Shown piece by piece: positions 1-7,818 of a stretch of 64,000 nucleotides of DNA (position 1 is the stretch's first letter; the number at the start of each line of letters is the position of its first letter). Source of the stretch: Treponema denticola. Lineage in GTDB: Bacteria; Spirochaetota; Spirochaetia; Treponematales; Treponemataceae. The position numbers and the translations under genes were made by a program. The notes under the pieces are model-generated. The model had not been told where the DNA came from. It was given only the letters and a program-made list of their open reading frames with translations, and ran no database searches. The stretch is taken from positions 2,542,001 to 2,606,000 of the forward strand of contig NZ_CP038800.1 of assembly GCF_024400535.1 (NCBI RefSeq), given 5' to 3'.

Positions 1-19
1 AACTTTATATTATATTTTT

Positions 20-258
20 ATGAAAACTAACCACCCTACTCTCTATAACATTGAATTTAAAGAGATTACCCCCGATAATTGGAGAATAATCAATTCTCTT
101 TCCGTAAAAAAAGAACAAAAAAATTTTGCAGCCTCAAATGTTACAATCCTCTTTGCTATGTTGAAGGCGATATAGTAGCAAAACGCCTATATGAAAATTT
201 CGGCTTTTATGAAATCGACAAAGACGACGATGAGATTATAATGCAGAAGGATTTATAA
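20..258 (+). pseudogene. GNAT-family N-acetyltransferase remnant with internal deletion
   Basis: The start at 20 opens a frame reading MKTNHPTLYNIEFKEITPDN that ends at a TAG at 173-175. A second frame, overlapping from about 157 and ending at 256-258, reads VEGDIVAKRLYENFGFYEID, the typical C-terminal end of a GNAT enzyme (AKRLYENFGF). The middle of the domain, which carries the acetyl-CoA pyrophosphate-binding loop, is absent. Only about 80 codons remain where a full enzyme has about 150. The simplest reading is a gene that lost some 70-80 internal codons with a frame change at the junction near 145-157. The family call rests on the C-terminal motif; the substrate cannot be told. Confidence 0.7.
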
Positions 259-419
259 ATTTATACAATACTTATTTACAGTGATTGACAGAATAGATAT
301 TTTATGCTAAGGTCAATTTATGATAGATTTTTTGAGTTTATATTTTTTTAAAAATTTCTCATTAAATGCTTTAAGTAAGGTAAAAGCCCGCAGTACTCTT
401 ATAAATAAAACACTGTGCC

Positions 420-446
420 ATTTTACCCCCCCCCCCCGTGTGTCAA
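420..446 (-). promoter_or_regulatory. Poly-G promoter (TTGACA - CAC + G12 - TAAAAT), no downstream gene
   Basis: On the minus strand the order is TTGACA (446-441), a 15-nt spacer made of CAC plus twelve G, then TAAAAT (425-420). This is the same design as the promoter at 28979-29008. A 15-nt spacer is shorter than the 16-18 nt optimum, so this copy is probably weak or off at its present length. No open frame follows on the minus strand down to base 1, so the target has been lost or lies outside the window. Confidence 0.5.
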
Positions 447-513
447 AACGACACAATTTATAAACTAAGTCAAAATCTTTTATATCATTATTTTTTTCTC
501 TTTTGTAATAAAC

Positions 514-553
514 ACATAAGACAAGCAGCTTCTTTTGTCTTGTGTGCTTTTTT
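514..553 (+). terminator. Rho-independent terminator
   Basis: An 11-bp stem (ACATAAGACAA at 514-524 with TTGTCTTGTGT at 535-545, one T-G wobble) encloses a 9-nt loop. GC and six T follow at 546-553. It would stop plus-strand transcription coming from the degraded acetyltransferase region. Confidence 0.6.
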
Positions 554-764
554 ATATATTTACCGCCTTGAAATTAAATTTGAAAGTAAATCAAGATTTT
601 TGTTTTACAATTTAACAGGGCGGTTTAGGAACCTAGGTTTTTACGGTCAACCTGTACGAAATGACAGCCGGCTTTTCTTTGCAAAATCCGTCTGTGCGGA
701 ACCCTTTCGATTGCGGGTTGAACGGGGAAATATAGAAAATAAATTTTTATAAAGGAGAAAATAT

Positions 765-1259
765 ATGATAAGAAGAAAATCTACCAATAATAAAAATGTA
801 GATTTCAGGATATCAGATTGCCCATGGTCTTTTCGCGGAGTACTAGTTATGGGATTAATTATGATTAGCATTATTAGTTGTACAGAAAAATCAAAGTATA
901 TCGGGACATGGATACATACTTATGATGGAAGTGATTCAAGACCATATGTAGATTGGAGTAATAATTTTGCAGAGAATGAACTGGTTTTGTATGATGATGG
1001 GACATTTGCTTATAATTGGGTTGCCACTTATTCCACAAATGACTTCATTGGTATGCCGGGAAATGACCTTAGACTAGCCTACCGTGTTAGCGATTGGGCT
1101 AATGCAGAAGGTGATTGGCATGTTGAAAACGATGAACTTACTTTGGAATATACGGCTGGAAAAAAAGCAGGAAAAGTCGAGACTCTTAAAATAGAAATTG
1201 ATGATAAAGGTAAAACTCTCAAAATAAAAGATTGGACATATCGAAAGAAGCGTCACTAA
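765..1259 (+). CDS. Hypothetical lipoprotein
   Basis: I do not recognise this 164-residue protein. It starts at ATG 765, six bases after a clear AAAGGAG. Residues 25-38 are hydrophobic and end in the lipobox-like IISC with Cys39, so it is probably an exported lipoprotein with an unusually long, charged N-terminal region. An internal ATG at codon 29 would give a very short signal peptide and has no better ribosome-binding site. The mature part opens with KYIGTWIHTYDG and alternates short hydrophobic strands, as small lipocalin-like beta-barrel lipoproteins do, but this resemblance is only suggestive. It stands alone, 97 bases before the next gene. Confidence 0.6.
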   Translation: MIRRKSTNNKNVDFRISDCPWSFRGVLVMGLIMISIISCTEKSKYIGTWIHTYDGSDSRPYVDWSNNFAENELVLYDDGTFAYNWVATYSTNDFIGMPGNDLRLAYRVSDWANAEGDWHVENDELTLEYTAGKKAGKVETLKIEIDDKGKTLKIKDWTYRKKRH

Positions 1260-1355
1260 AAATATCTTTATCTTCAAAAATTTGAGGATAAAAAACTTAT
1301 AAACTAATTAAAATTTATAATTAGTTTATAAATAAAAATAGAGATAGGAGATTTT

Positions 1356-1883
1356 ATGAATTTTGATGTAAGCAGGCGTATCCAAACCAAACAATCAAAA
1401 AATGATGTGTTTGAAGCATTGGAAACTCAGTTCCGGAAAATATCATCGCAAACAAATAAAAGCGGAGATATTTTAGTTGTAAAGGTGATAAACCCAACTT
1501 TCGGTTCAATCAATAGAGCTGATATAACCACAGTTAGTATTGAACAGAAAGAAGACGGATTTTTTATTAATGCGGAAGTAAAATATAAAACATCTGTTAT
1601 GTTCTGGGTTTTTCTTATAATACTATTATTTTCAACAGTAGGATGGCTTATTCCTATAGTATTTTTTTTCTATCAAAAAAATACTGTAAAAACAGCAATA
1701 GAAGAAGTCTTTAACCGCATAAACGATGAGTTTTATGGGTACAGCGTATCTAAACCTGATGACACTAATAGTGCCATAGACCATTTTACAGAATTAGAAA
1801 AGTTGGCAAATCTTCGTGATAAAGGAATATTAAATCAAGAAGAATTCGAAGATCGAAAGAAAAAAATTATGACAAATATTTAA
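1356..1883 (+). CDS. Membrane protein with C-terminal SHOCT domain
   Basis: A 175-residue protein preceded by GATAGGAG. Residues 1-80 form a soluble N-terminal region, residues 81-105 are strongly hydrophobic (one long or two short membrane segments), and the C-terminus (about 143-172) reads ELEKLANLRDKGILNQEEFE, a classical SHOCT oligomerisation helix pair. The next gene, 14 bases downstream, carries the same tail, so the two probably form an operon and may interact through the SHOCT helices. The specific function is unknown. Confidence 0.75.
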   Translation: MNFDVSRRIQTKQSKNDVFEALETQFRKISSQTNKSGDILVVKVINPTFGSINRADITTVSIEQKEDGFFINAEVKYKTSVMFWVFLIILLFSTVGWLIPIVFFFYQKNTVKTAIEEVFNRINDEFYGYSVSKPDDTNSAIDHFTELEKLANLRDKGILNQEEFEDRKKKIMTNI

Positions 1884-1897
1884 TAAGGAGAATAAAT

Positions 1898-2482
1898 ATG
1901 TCAAAGAAACAGAGAAAAGGATACATTTCAATTACACTAAAAAAACAGGGAGCTAATGACATTGTTATTGAATCATGCCCTGAAAAAATTAAATTAAATT
2001 TTCTACAGCTTTATTTAGCAGTTGGTTTCGGCTGCCCTGCACTTAATGTAAGACCAATAGATTGGAAAGGAGTTGCAACTATATTTGGCTCTTTTTTTGC
2101 CCCCTTTGTAGCTTTAGCCTTATTCGCTTCAATGAAATTACCGGGACTTGGTATTATTGCACTTATAGGTTTATTCGTTTTAAACATAGTTGTTACAAAA
2201 AATTATTTTTTTAACTATATAAAAAAATGTATTTCCGAAGGATATGTACCTGAGTCGGAAGAAAGCAGAGTTATTCTGTCTAATGCAGGTATTTTGCTTC
2301 CTACACAACAAAATAATGTAGCCTCAACTGTAGCGAAAATTTCTAAAGAAAGTACTCAAACTTATTCACAACCTACAAGAGACTTTGTTCAAGAATTAGA
2401 GAAACTTGCAAATTTAAAAGAGAAGGGTATTTTGACACAAGAGGAATTTGAAGCTCAAAAACAGAAATTGCTTAATAATTAA
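1898..2482 (+). CDS. Membrane protein with C-terminal SHOCT domain
   Basis: This 194-residue protein has a strong ribosome-binding site (AAGGAG). Two predicted membrane segments lie at about 62-79 and 82-100, followed by a variable linker, and a SHOCT motif (ELEKLANLKEKGILTQEEFE) at about 166-185. That tail is nearly identical to the one of the gene just upstream, while the N-terminal parts are unrelated. The shared tail suggests hetero-oligomerisation or a tail-domain duplication. No enzymatic motif is visible. Confidence 0.75.
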   Translation: MSKKQRKGYISITLKKQGANDIVIESCPEKIKLNFLQLYLAVGFGCPALNVRPIDWKGVATIFGSFFAPFVALALFASMKLPGLGIIALIGLFVLNIVVTKNYFFNYIKKCISEGYVPESEESRVILSNAGILLPTQQNNVASTVAKISKESTQTYSQPTRDFVQELEKLANLKEKGILTQEEFEAQKQKLLNN

Positions 2483-2517
2483 TATTCAAAAATATTTTTA
2501 ATAATAGGATTGTTAAA

Positions 2518-2946
2518 ATGGGGAAAAAAATAATTACTTTTGTTATCGTTATTATTGCGATAATCGCAATACTGTATTCATGTGGTAAGAGAAAAATATA
2601 CAATACCATCATTAATACGGTAAAAGACGGGTATTTTGCTGAGGTTACTTACGATGTTACAATAGGAGAAATGATGCAAACACTTTGCAGCGATTCTAAA
2701 TGGGAGTATACTCCAGACACCGACTCAGGTTTAGTATTTGTAACATACACAGGAAATATGAAAGGTCAGCCTCTAAAAATGATGTTCCTTATTCATAATA
2801 TGGGAGGTGATATGATGTTTCAATTAAATTATTTTTCCTTAAATGGAGAAGAAGCAGCAAATAAATATGGTCCGACAGGAGTTGATGAAATAGGAATGAT
2901 GCCTTTTGTTTTATATGAAGCATACCGTAGCGTAAAAGGTAAGTAA
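2518..2946 (+). CDS. Hypothetical exported or lipid-anchored protein
   Basis: A 142-residue protein, not recognised. The first 22 residues form a hydrophobic signal (KKIITFVIVIIAIIAILYSC) ending in a lipobox-like ILYSC. The remainder is soluble, with a mixed alpha/beta composition and several Met-Met pairs. It follows the SHOCT genes by 35 bases in the same direction and could be their operon partner in the envelope. The ribosome-binding site is AATAGGA with good spacing. Confidence 0.6.
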   Translation: MGKKIITFVIVIIAIIAILYSCGKRKIYNTIINTVKDGYFAEVTYDVTIGEMMQTLCSDSKWEYTPDTDSGLVFVTYTGNMKGQPLKMMFLIHNMGGDMMFQLNYFSLNGEEAANKYGPTGVDEIGMMPFVLYEAYRSVKGK

Positions 2947-3499
2947 AAATTCTAGCGAGCACATGAATTTCTGTATCCTCTTTAATATGCAAATAAAACG
3001 AATCATTTCATAGGAAGCAGTCCCATAAAAATTCGGCTAATCCTTTTACAGATTAGCCGGAAAGTTTTAGCAGTTAAAAGATTAAGGCGGAACGGCAAAA
3101 CCTGCTACAGCCTCAACACCGTTCATAATCCTGACGAGAAAGATAAAAAAGTGTTAGGCATTTCAAATAAACGTCAAAATGTGATATAATGGTAATAGGA
3201 AAAAGAGATGATATTATAGGTCAGATGAATAATATGATTATTTTGTTTGTTGTATATACGCCACTGACTATGTTGCAGGAATAATGAGCCTCAGAAAACC
3301 TTAAAAAGGATCTCTTGATACAAGCCAACATCGCAATTTAACGGCTTAAGCTTATTTGTGCAGTATTCCAACTTTTTCTCGGATTTGCATTTAATAACAG
3401 TATCTTTTTCATAAAACTTCTCGTAAAATATTATATTTGAACAGTTAATTTTAGTATAGCCATACTCCTTTTATAGATAATTTGTCTTATCTCAGGTAT
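2947..3499. other. Long intergenic stretch before pyk
   Basis: No frame here has a start, a ribosome-binding site and plausible composition. The only structured element seen is the inverted repeat CGGCTAATC (3034-3042) / GATTAGCCG (3051-3059). On the minus strand it is followed by a T-rich stretch and could act as a terminator in that direction, although no minus-strand gene needs one. The pyk promoter begins at 3500. Confidence 0.5.
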
Positions 3500-3528
3500 T
3501 TGAATTTTTTTGCGATTTATAGTATCAT
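3500..3528 (+). promoter_or_regulatory. Promoter for pyk
   Basis: TTGAAT (3500-3505), 17-nt spacer, TATCAT (3523-3528). The start codon at 3555 follows 26 bases after the -10 box, leaving room for the GGAGG at 3544-3548. Confidence 0.6.
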
Positions 3529-3554
3529 ATTTAAATAAGTTTTGGAGGAATCTT

Positions 3555-4970
3555 ATGAAAAAAACAAAAATCGTATGTACAATAGGTCCTGCATCCGAAT
3601 CAGAAAGAGTATTAACCGAAATGTTCAAGGCAGGTCTAAATGTCTGCCGCCTTAATTTTTCACATGGGAGCCATGAAGAACACCAGGTTAAAATAGATCG
3701 AATAAAAAAAATCAGAGAAGAACTCAAAATGCCTGTGGCTATCTTACTCGATACAAAGGGGCCTGAAATCAGATTGGGAGTTTTTGAAAAGCCCGTAGAG
3801 ATTGTTCAAGGGCAGGAATTTATCATTACAACCAGAGATGTAATAGGCACAAACCAGATATGCAGTATTTCATATAAAAATCTTGCTTCCGAGGTTAAGC
3901 CAAAAAACAGGATCCTTATAAATGACGGAATGCTGGAATTACAGGTCATAGATATTTTAAACAGCACGGATATAGAATGCGTAGCAGTTAACTCGGGCAC
4001 TCTAACCAGCCGAAAAGGGGTCAACATTCCGGGCTTGAGGGTAAACCTTCCTTACATGAGTGAAAAGGATATCTCCGATATCGAATTCGGAATTAAAAAT
4101 GATGTAGATTTTATTGCAGCATCCTTTACACAAAGAGCCGACGATATTATCCAAATAAGAAAACTTTTGGAAAAACATAAAAGCAAAATCGCTATTATAG
4201 CAAAAATTGAAAATCAAGAAGGCTTAGACAACATAGATGAAATTTTAGCGGAAGCCGACGGAATAATGGTAGCCCGGGGAGATATGGGTGTAGAAATAGA
4301 GCCGGAAAAAATTCCTCATCTTCAAAAGCAGCTGATAAAAAAAGCAAATATTGCAGGAAAGCCGGTTATCACCGCAACTCAGATGCTAGAATCTATGACC
4401 CACAACCTGCGTCCTACTAGGGCTGAGGTTACCGATGTTGCAAACGCTATCCTTGACGGCACCTCTGCCGTTATGCTTTCGGGCGAAACGGCAGCAGGAG
4501 AGTACCCCGTCGAAACGGTTGCTATGATGAACTCCATAGCCCTCTCTATTGAAGAAACCCTAGACTATGAAAAACTTTTTCTTGAAAATGTTTCACTGCA
4601 TGAAATCACAATAACAAATGCCATTGCAAGAGCTACCTGTTCTACAGCCCTAGCCCTCGATGCAAATGCAATTATAACGGCATCCGCTTCAGGAATAACA
4701 CCGAGAGCTATTTCAAAGTTTAAACCCAAGGTACCGATTATCGCAATAACGGAATCCCCTCAGGTTATGCGGAAGCTGGCCCTCGACTGGGATGTATATC
4801 CTGTCTTAGCTGATCATATAAAATCAACCGACAACATGTTCGATGTTTGTTCGCAAATTGCAAAAAACACAGGCCATGTAAAAAAAGGCGATATAGCAAT
4901 CCTTACGGCAGGCATCCCTATAGGTAAGGCAGGTTCTACAAACCTATTAAAAGTAGAAATAATAGAATAA
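3555..4970 (+). CDS. pyk: Pyruvate kinase
   Basis: This enzyme converts phosphoenolpyruvate and ADP to pyruvate and ATP in the last step of glycolysis. The 471-residue length is normal for a bacterial form. The N-terminus KKTKIVCTIGPASES and the following RLNFSHG are the standard opening of the barrel. The active-site region reads ARGDMGVEI, then KPVITATQMLESM and RPTRAEVTDVANAILDG, all conserved. I chose ATG 3555 because it directly follows TTTGGAGGAATCTT and matches the family start; an in-frame upstream start would add 15 residues absent from the family. The NYN-LOTUS gene follows after 12 bases and is probably co-transcribed. Confidence 0.97.
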   Translation: MKKTKIVCTIGPASESERVLTEMFKAGLNVCRLNFSHGSHEEHQVKIDRIKKIREELKMPVAILLDTKGPEIRLGVFEKPVEIVQGQEFIITTRDVIGTNQICSISYKNLASEVKPKNRILINDGMLELQVIDILNSTDIECVAVNSGTLTSRKGVNIPGLRVNLPYMSEKDISDIEFGIKNDVDFIAASFTQRADDIIQIRKLLEKHKSKIAIIAKIENQEGLDNIDEILAEADGIMVARGDMGVEIEPEKIPHLQKQLIKKANIAGKPVITATQMLESMTHNLRPTRAEVTDVANAILDGTSAVMLSGETAAGEYPVETVAMMNSIALSIEETLDYEKLFLENVSLHEITITNAIARATCSTALALDANAIITASASGITPRAISKFKPKVPIIAITESPQVMRKLALDWDVYPVLADHIKSTDNMFDVCSQIAKNTGHVKKGDIAILTAGIPIGKAGSTNLLKVEIIE

Positions 4971-4982
4971 GGTAATTAAACT

Positions 4983-5921
4983 ATGGAAAAAAAATATGCT
5001 CTTTTAATTGACGGAGACAACATAGCGCCTTCTTATCTTGACTCAATAATTTCCGAAGTTTCAAAAGAAGGTGATGTTTTAATAAAAAGACTTTATGGGG
5101 ACTGGACAACACCCAATATGAACGGCTGGAAAAATTCGCTTGAAAAAGTACCTATCCGGCCTGTCCAGCAATTTAGAAACGGACCAAATGCAACAGACAA
5201 CACAATCATAATGGATGCAATTGAGCTTGCAAACACTAATCAAGGAATAAATGCCGTATGCATAGTTTCTACAGATTCCGACTACTACAGCCTTGCCCTC
5301 AAATTGAGGGAGTACGGACTCTATGTTTTAGGAATAGGAAGATCAAATGCAAAACCGCTTTGGGTAAATGCCTGTAATGAATTTAAGTATCTTGAAAACT
5401 TTGATGAAACGGAAGAATATGAAGAAGATTCTAAAACAGGTAAAAAATTTAAATCCCTTGATGACCTTATCTGCCATGCTTACAGAAACTCCCGCATGAC
5501 TGAAGAAGGCTGGGTAAGTCTTTCTGATTTGGGAAATTCTATAAGAAACTTTATGCCTGAATTCGATCCCCGCTCCTACAGTCACAACACATTACGCGAA
5601 ATAATTGATGCCCTATCCGATGACTTTGAATTAAGATCAGATGACAGGGTTCCTCCCAATTATTGGATAAAGGCCATCGCCCGGAAAAATGAAACACCAA
5701 AAGTAAAAGGAAAAATAAAACGGCTGATGAACCGTTACGGTATTATAGAAAACGAAAACGGAGACTTCTTCTTTTCGTTTACAAATATCGACAAAAAATG
5801 CAGGGACAAGCTTATAAAGGAAGGAACAGCCGTAAAGTTCAGAGTGTTTAAAATGCCTAATCCTAGAGGAGGAGATTCAACTGATAGGAATGGAAAGGCA
5901 GCTGAAATAGAAATAATATAA
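4983..5921 (+). CDS. NYN (LabA/DUF88) domain protein with LOTUS/OST-HTH and cold-shock-like tail
   Basis: A 312-residue predicted RNA-handling protein. Residues 5-138 form a NYN PIN-like domain with the acidic residues expected to bind metal: LIDGDNI near the start, NATDNTIIMDAIE, and VSTDSDYY. Residues about 155-235 look like an OST-HTH/LOTUS winged helix, a known RNA-binding module of NYN proteins. The last 70 residues (VKGKIKRLMNRYGIIENENG...) resemble a cold-shock or S1-like fold. The family suggests a ribonuclease or RNA-binding regulator; activity is inferred from the retained acidic residues. It sits 12 bases after pyk. Confidence 0.85.
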   Translation: MEKKYALLIDGDNIAPSYLDSIISEVSKEGDVLIKRLYGDWTTPNMNGWKNSLEKVPIRPVQQFRNGPNATDNTIIMDAIELANTNQGINAVCIVSTDSDYYSLALKLREYGLYVLGIGRSNAKPLWVNACNEFKYLENFDETEEYEEDSKTGKKFKSLDDLICHAYRNSRMTEEGWVSLSDLGNSIRNFMPEFDPRSYSHNTLREIIDALSDDFELRSDDRVPPNYWIKAIARKNETPKVKGKIKRLMNRYGIIENENGDFFFSFTNIDKKCRDKLIKEGTAVKFRVFKMPNPRGGDSTDRNGKAAEIEII

Positions 5922-5931
5922 GGGGAATTTT

Positions 5932-6462
5932 ATGAAATACGATAAAAAAAATGATCTTAAAAATGACAGAATAGTTAAATTTGTTACCGTAAAATTATGG
6001 CTTAGACTTCTTGCCGTTATTATAGGCTCTATCATTCTATATTTGAATTTTAAAACAATTGCCGAAGGACAATACTCCATAGTTGCAATAATATTCGGAC
6101 TAATATTTTTAATAGCAGGTCTAATTGAAAATTCATGGTATTTTAATATCACAAAGGAAGAAGCTGTACAAAAAAAAGGAATAATTTTATTTCCGAAAAC
6201 TACAGTGATAAATTTTTCGGTAATTCACAGTATTGAAGTTGAAACTTTTAAAAGGCCTGCTCGTTTTGGAACATTTACTGAAGTAAAAATGATCTTACTG
6301 GACGGTAAGACAATAGTAATAGATAATGATAAAACAAAAATGCTTAAAAGAGAGCTTGAAGAGCTTAAAGAAGTTCAAGATATTATAAGGCGGAAAAACG
6401 ATAATGCGGCAGAAGATTTTTTTAATGCAGTTGCAGCCGATATTTTAAACCCTAAGGAATAA
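5932..6462 (+). CDS. Membrane protein with bacterial PH-like domain
   Basis: A 176-residue protein. After a charged N-terminus, two membrane helices lie at about 21-38 and 45-62. The remainder (WYFNITKEEAVQKKGIILF to about residue 150) has the strand pattern of bacterial PH-like domains found in small membrane proteins. The C-terminus is a charged helix. The start ATG has a strong AAGGGGA site and lies 10 bases after the NYN gene. The domain assignment is by pattern only; no function is proposed. Confidence 0.6.
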   Translation: MKYDKKNDLKNDRIVKFVTVKLWLRLLAVIIGSIILYLNFKTIAEGQYSIVAIIFGLIFLIAGLIENSWYFNITKEEAVQKKGIILFPKTTVINFSVIHSIEVETFKRPARFGTFTEVKMILLDGKTIVIDNDKTKMLKRELEELKEVQDIIRRKNDNAAEDFFNAVAADILNPKE

Positions 6463-6467
6463 ACATT

Positions 6468-6875
6468 TTGAAACCATTAAAAATATTTTTTCCTTTTGTT
6501 TTATTTTCTTTTTTATGGAGCTGTAAGCCTAAGGAGGCATCGGAAACATTTCACATTCCCTTTTTAAAAGAAAAGGCTGAAGAAATTATTTTTATGATAA
6601 ACGATAAGGACTGGGAAGGCATAAGAAACTTAAGTACCGAAGAGTTTAAAAAAAACTTGGATGAAGAATTTATAAATTTAAATACTAAAATATTTTTTGA
6701 GCCTGCCGGAAAATACCTCTATACAAAAGAAGCTTATTTTTTAGAAACAAAGGATAAAAACTCAGGCGAGGTTATAGGAGTTATTATCGTCAAGGCAGGA
6801 TACGAAAATAAAACTCTATGCTACACTTTCAATTTTGCAAAGGACACAAAGCTGATAGGCTTCTTTTTAAAATAG
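6468..6875 (+). CDS. Small lipoprotein, DUF3887-like
   Basis: A 135-residue protein that uses a TTG start; AAGGA lies upstream at 6453-6457, inside the end of the previous gene, which stops 5 bases before. The signal peptide (MKPLKIFFPFVLFSFLWSC) ends in the lipobox LWSC with Cys19. The mature part has the KAEEIIFMINDKDWEGIRNL opening typical of DUF3887-type domains, which appear in many small secreted proteins without a known role. It is the last gene of the pyk-led run; the next gene is convergent. Confidence 0.65.
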   Translation: MKPLKIFFPFVLFSFLWSCKPKEASETFHIPFLKEKAEEIIFMINDKDWEGIRNLSTEEFKKNLDEEFINLNTKIFFEPAGKYLYTKEAYFLETKDKNSGEVIGVIIVKAGYENKTLCYTFNFAKDTKLIGFFLK

Positions 6876-6906
6876 ATTTAGAAAGTATAAAAAACAATTT
6901 AAAAGA

Positions 6907-7782
6907 CTAATCTTCTTTTTCCCAAAAGTATGTAAAGAAATAACTTGTTATGTCTTCAGGGTCAGTTTCATCGCTTAGCTTATAGGCATTAGTACTTCTT
7001 TGAATTGTACATTGAGTTTTTTCTGTAAATAATTTTGAAAGCAAATACATTGCAGGTCTGTTATCGCAGATACCGAGCGTCCAAGCAGAAGGTTTTAAAC
7101 TTGTCAAAAAATAGCGGGACTTTGCATCCTTTTCGGCAGTTTTTTCTATATCGGATTTATGAGAAAAATCGGAAGAAATTAAAAGGAAGGAAGCCTTATC
7201 TTTGATAGAAAAAACTTTTGTTACCGTCTTATAAAGTTTAGTTGCAAGATTCATATTTACGGGAGGCTCTCCGTAATAAGCGATGGCAACAACCTTTGCA
7301 TCGGGAAAGTATTTTTTTATGTATGGAATCAAGGTCGAAACACCGTGCTCATAAACAAAAACCTTATCATCAAAGGGCACATCAAAAAGGCGGGATAAGT
7401 GTTCAGCCTTATCCTTTTCGGAGTTGACAAGGCCGTCCTTAGTTTGCCATGATCCGTTTGTTAAAGAAAAATCGTACAGAGAAAGGCCCCAATGAGAAGG
7501 GCTTAAAATATAAAAAGGTTTTATCTTTCTTGCTTCGGCAAGTTCGGTAAACCAATCATCTATTAAGGCATCGGTTAGAAGATGATGGCTCACCGTCCCG
7601 CCCCAAGGCTTTGCTCCGTCCGGCAAAGAAGCTTCCTTGGGGATAAACCTCGTCTTAGGAGTCTTTTCCCCATCATAGCTCCATGTTCGGAAAATTTTTT
7701 CAGTATCTTCCGCCCCGCCTTTTTTGCCCGTACAAGCCGTCAGACAAAAACAAATAAAAAAAACGATGCTTAGAAATTTCAT
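6907..7782 (-). CDS. MEMO1-like (AmmeMemoRadiSam system protein B) lipoprotein
   Basis: A 291-residue protein. The signal peptide ends in LTAC at residue 17, so it should be a lipoprotein. The body is a MEMO-family domain: PWGGTVSHHLLTDALIDDWF, then ILSPSHWG, YEHGVSTLIPYI, VVAIAYYG and SSDFSHKSD. The metal-binding His residues of Memo-type proteins (SHH, EHG, DFSH) are all visible. Memo proteins are related to extradiol dioxygenases and bind iron or copper. An exported form is unusual and suggests a periplasmic metal or redox role. It follows the DUF3160 gene by 36 bases and is probably its operon partner. The usual AmmeMemoRadiSam genes A and radical SAM are not nearby. Confidence 0.85.
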   Translation of the reverse strand: MKFLSIVFFICFCLTACTGKKGGAEDTEKIFRTWSYDGEKTPKTRFIPKEASLPDGAKPWGGTVSHHLLTDALIDDWFTELAEARKIKPFYILSPSHWGLSLYDFSLTNGSWQTKDGLVNSEKDKAEHLSRLFDVPFDDKVFVYEHGVSTLIPYIKKYFPDAKVVAIAYYGEPPVNMNLATKLYKTVTKVFSIKDKASFLLISSDFSHKSDIEKTAEKDAKSRYFLTSLKPSAWTLGICDNRPAMYLLSKLFTEKTQCTIQRSTNAYKLSDETDPEDITSYFFTYFWEKED

Positions 7783-7818
7783 ATTATCTAAAATTCATGT
7801 CCGGCAAAAATGCTTCTT

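Larger units (their letters stand above)
259..764. other. Intergenic stretch with no convincing gene
   Basis: About 500 bases lie between the broken acetyltransferase and the next gene. They hold a run of 12 C (426-437) that forms the spacer of a minus-strand promoter, and a strong plus-strand hairpin with a T-tract (514-553). A GTG-started open frame at 438-752 has no ribosome-binding site, crosses the terminator and has unremarkable composition, so it is not called. The minus strand below 420 has no open frame of useful length. Confidence 0.6.

Noticed and set aside
438-752. GTG-started frame of 104 codons after the C12 tract
   Set aside because: It has no ribosome-binding site, crosses a strong terminator at 514-553 and shows no recognisable protein pattern.
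3060-3430. A decayed gene in the gap before pyk
   Set aside because: No frame gives a recognisable protein segment on either strand.
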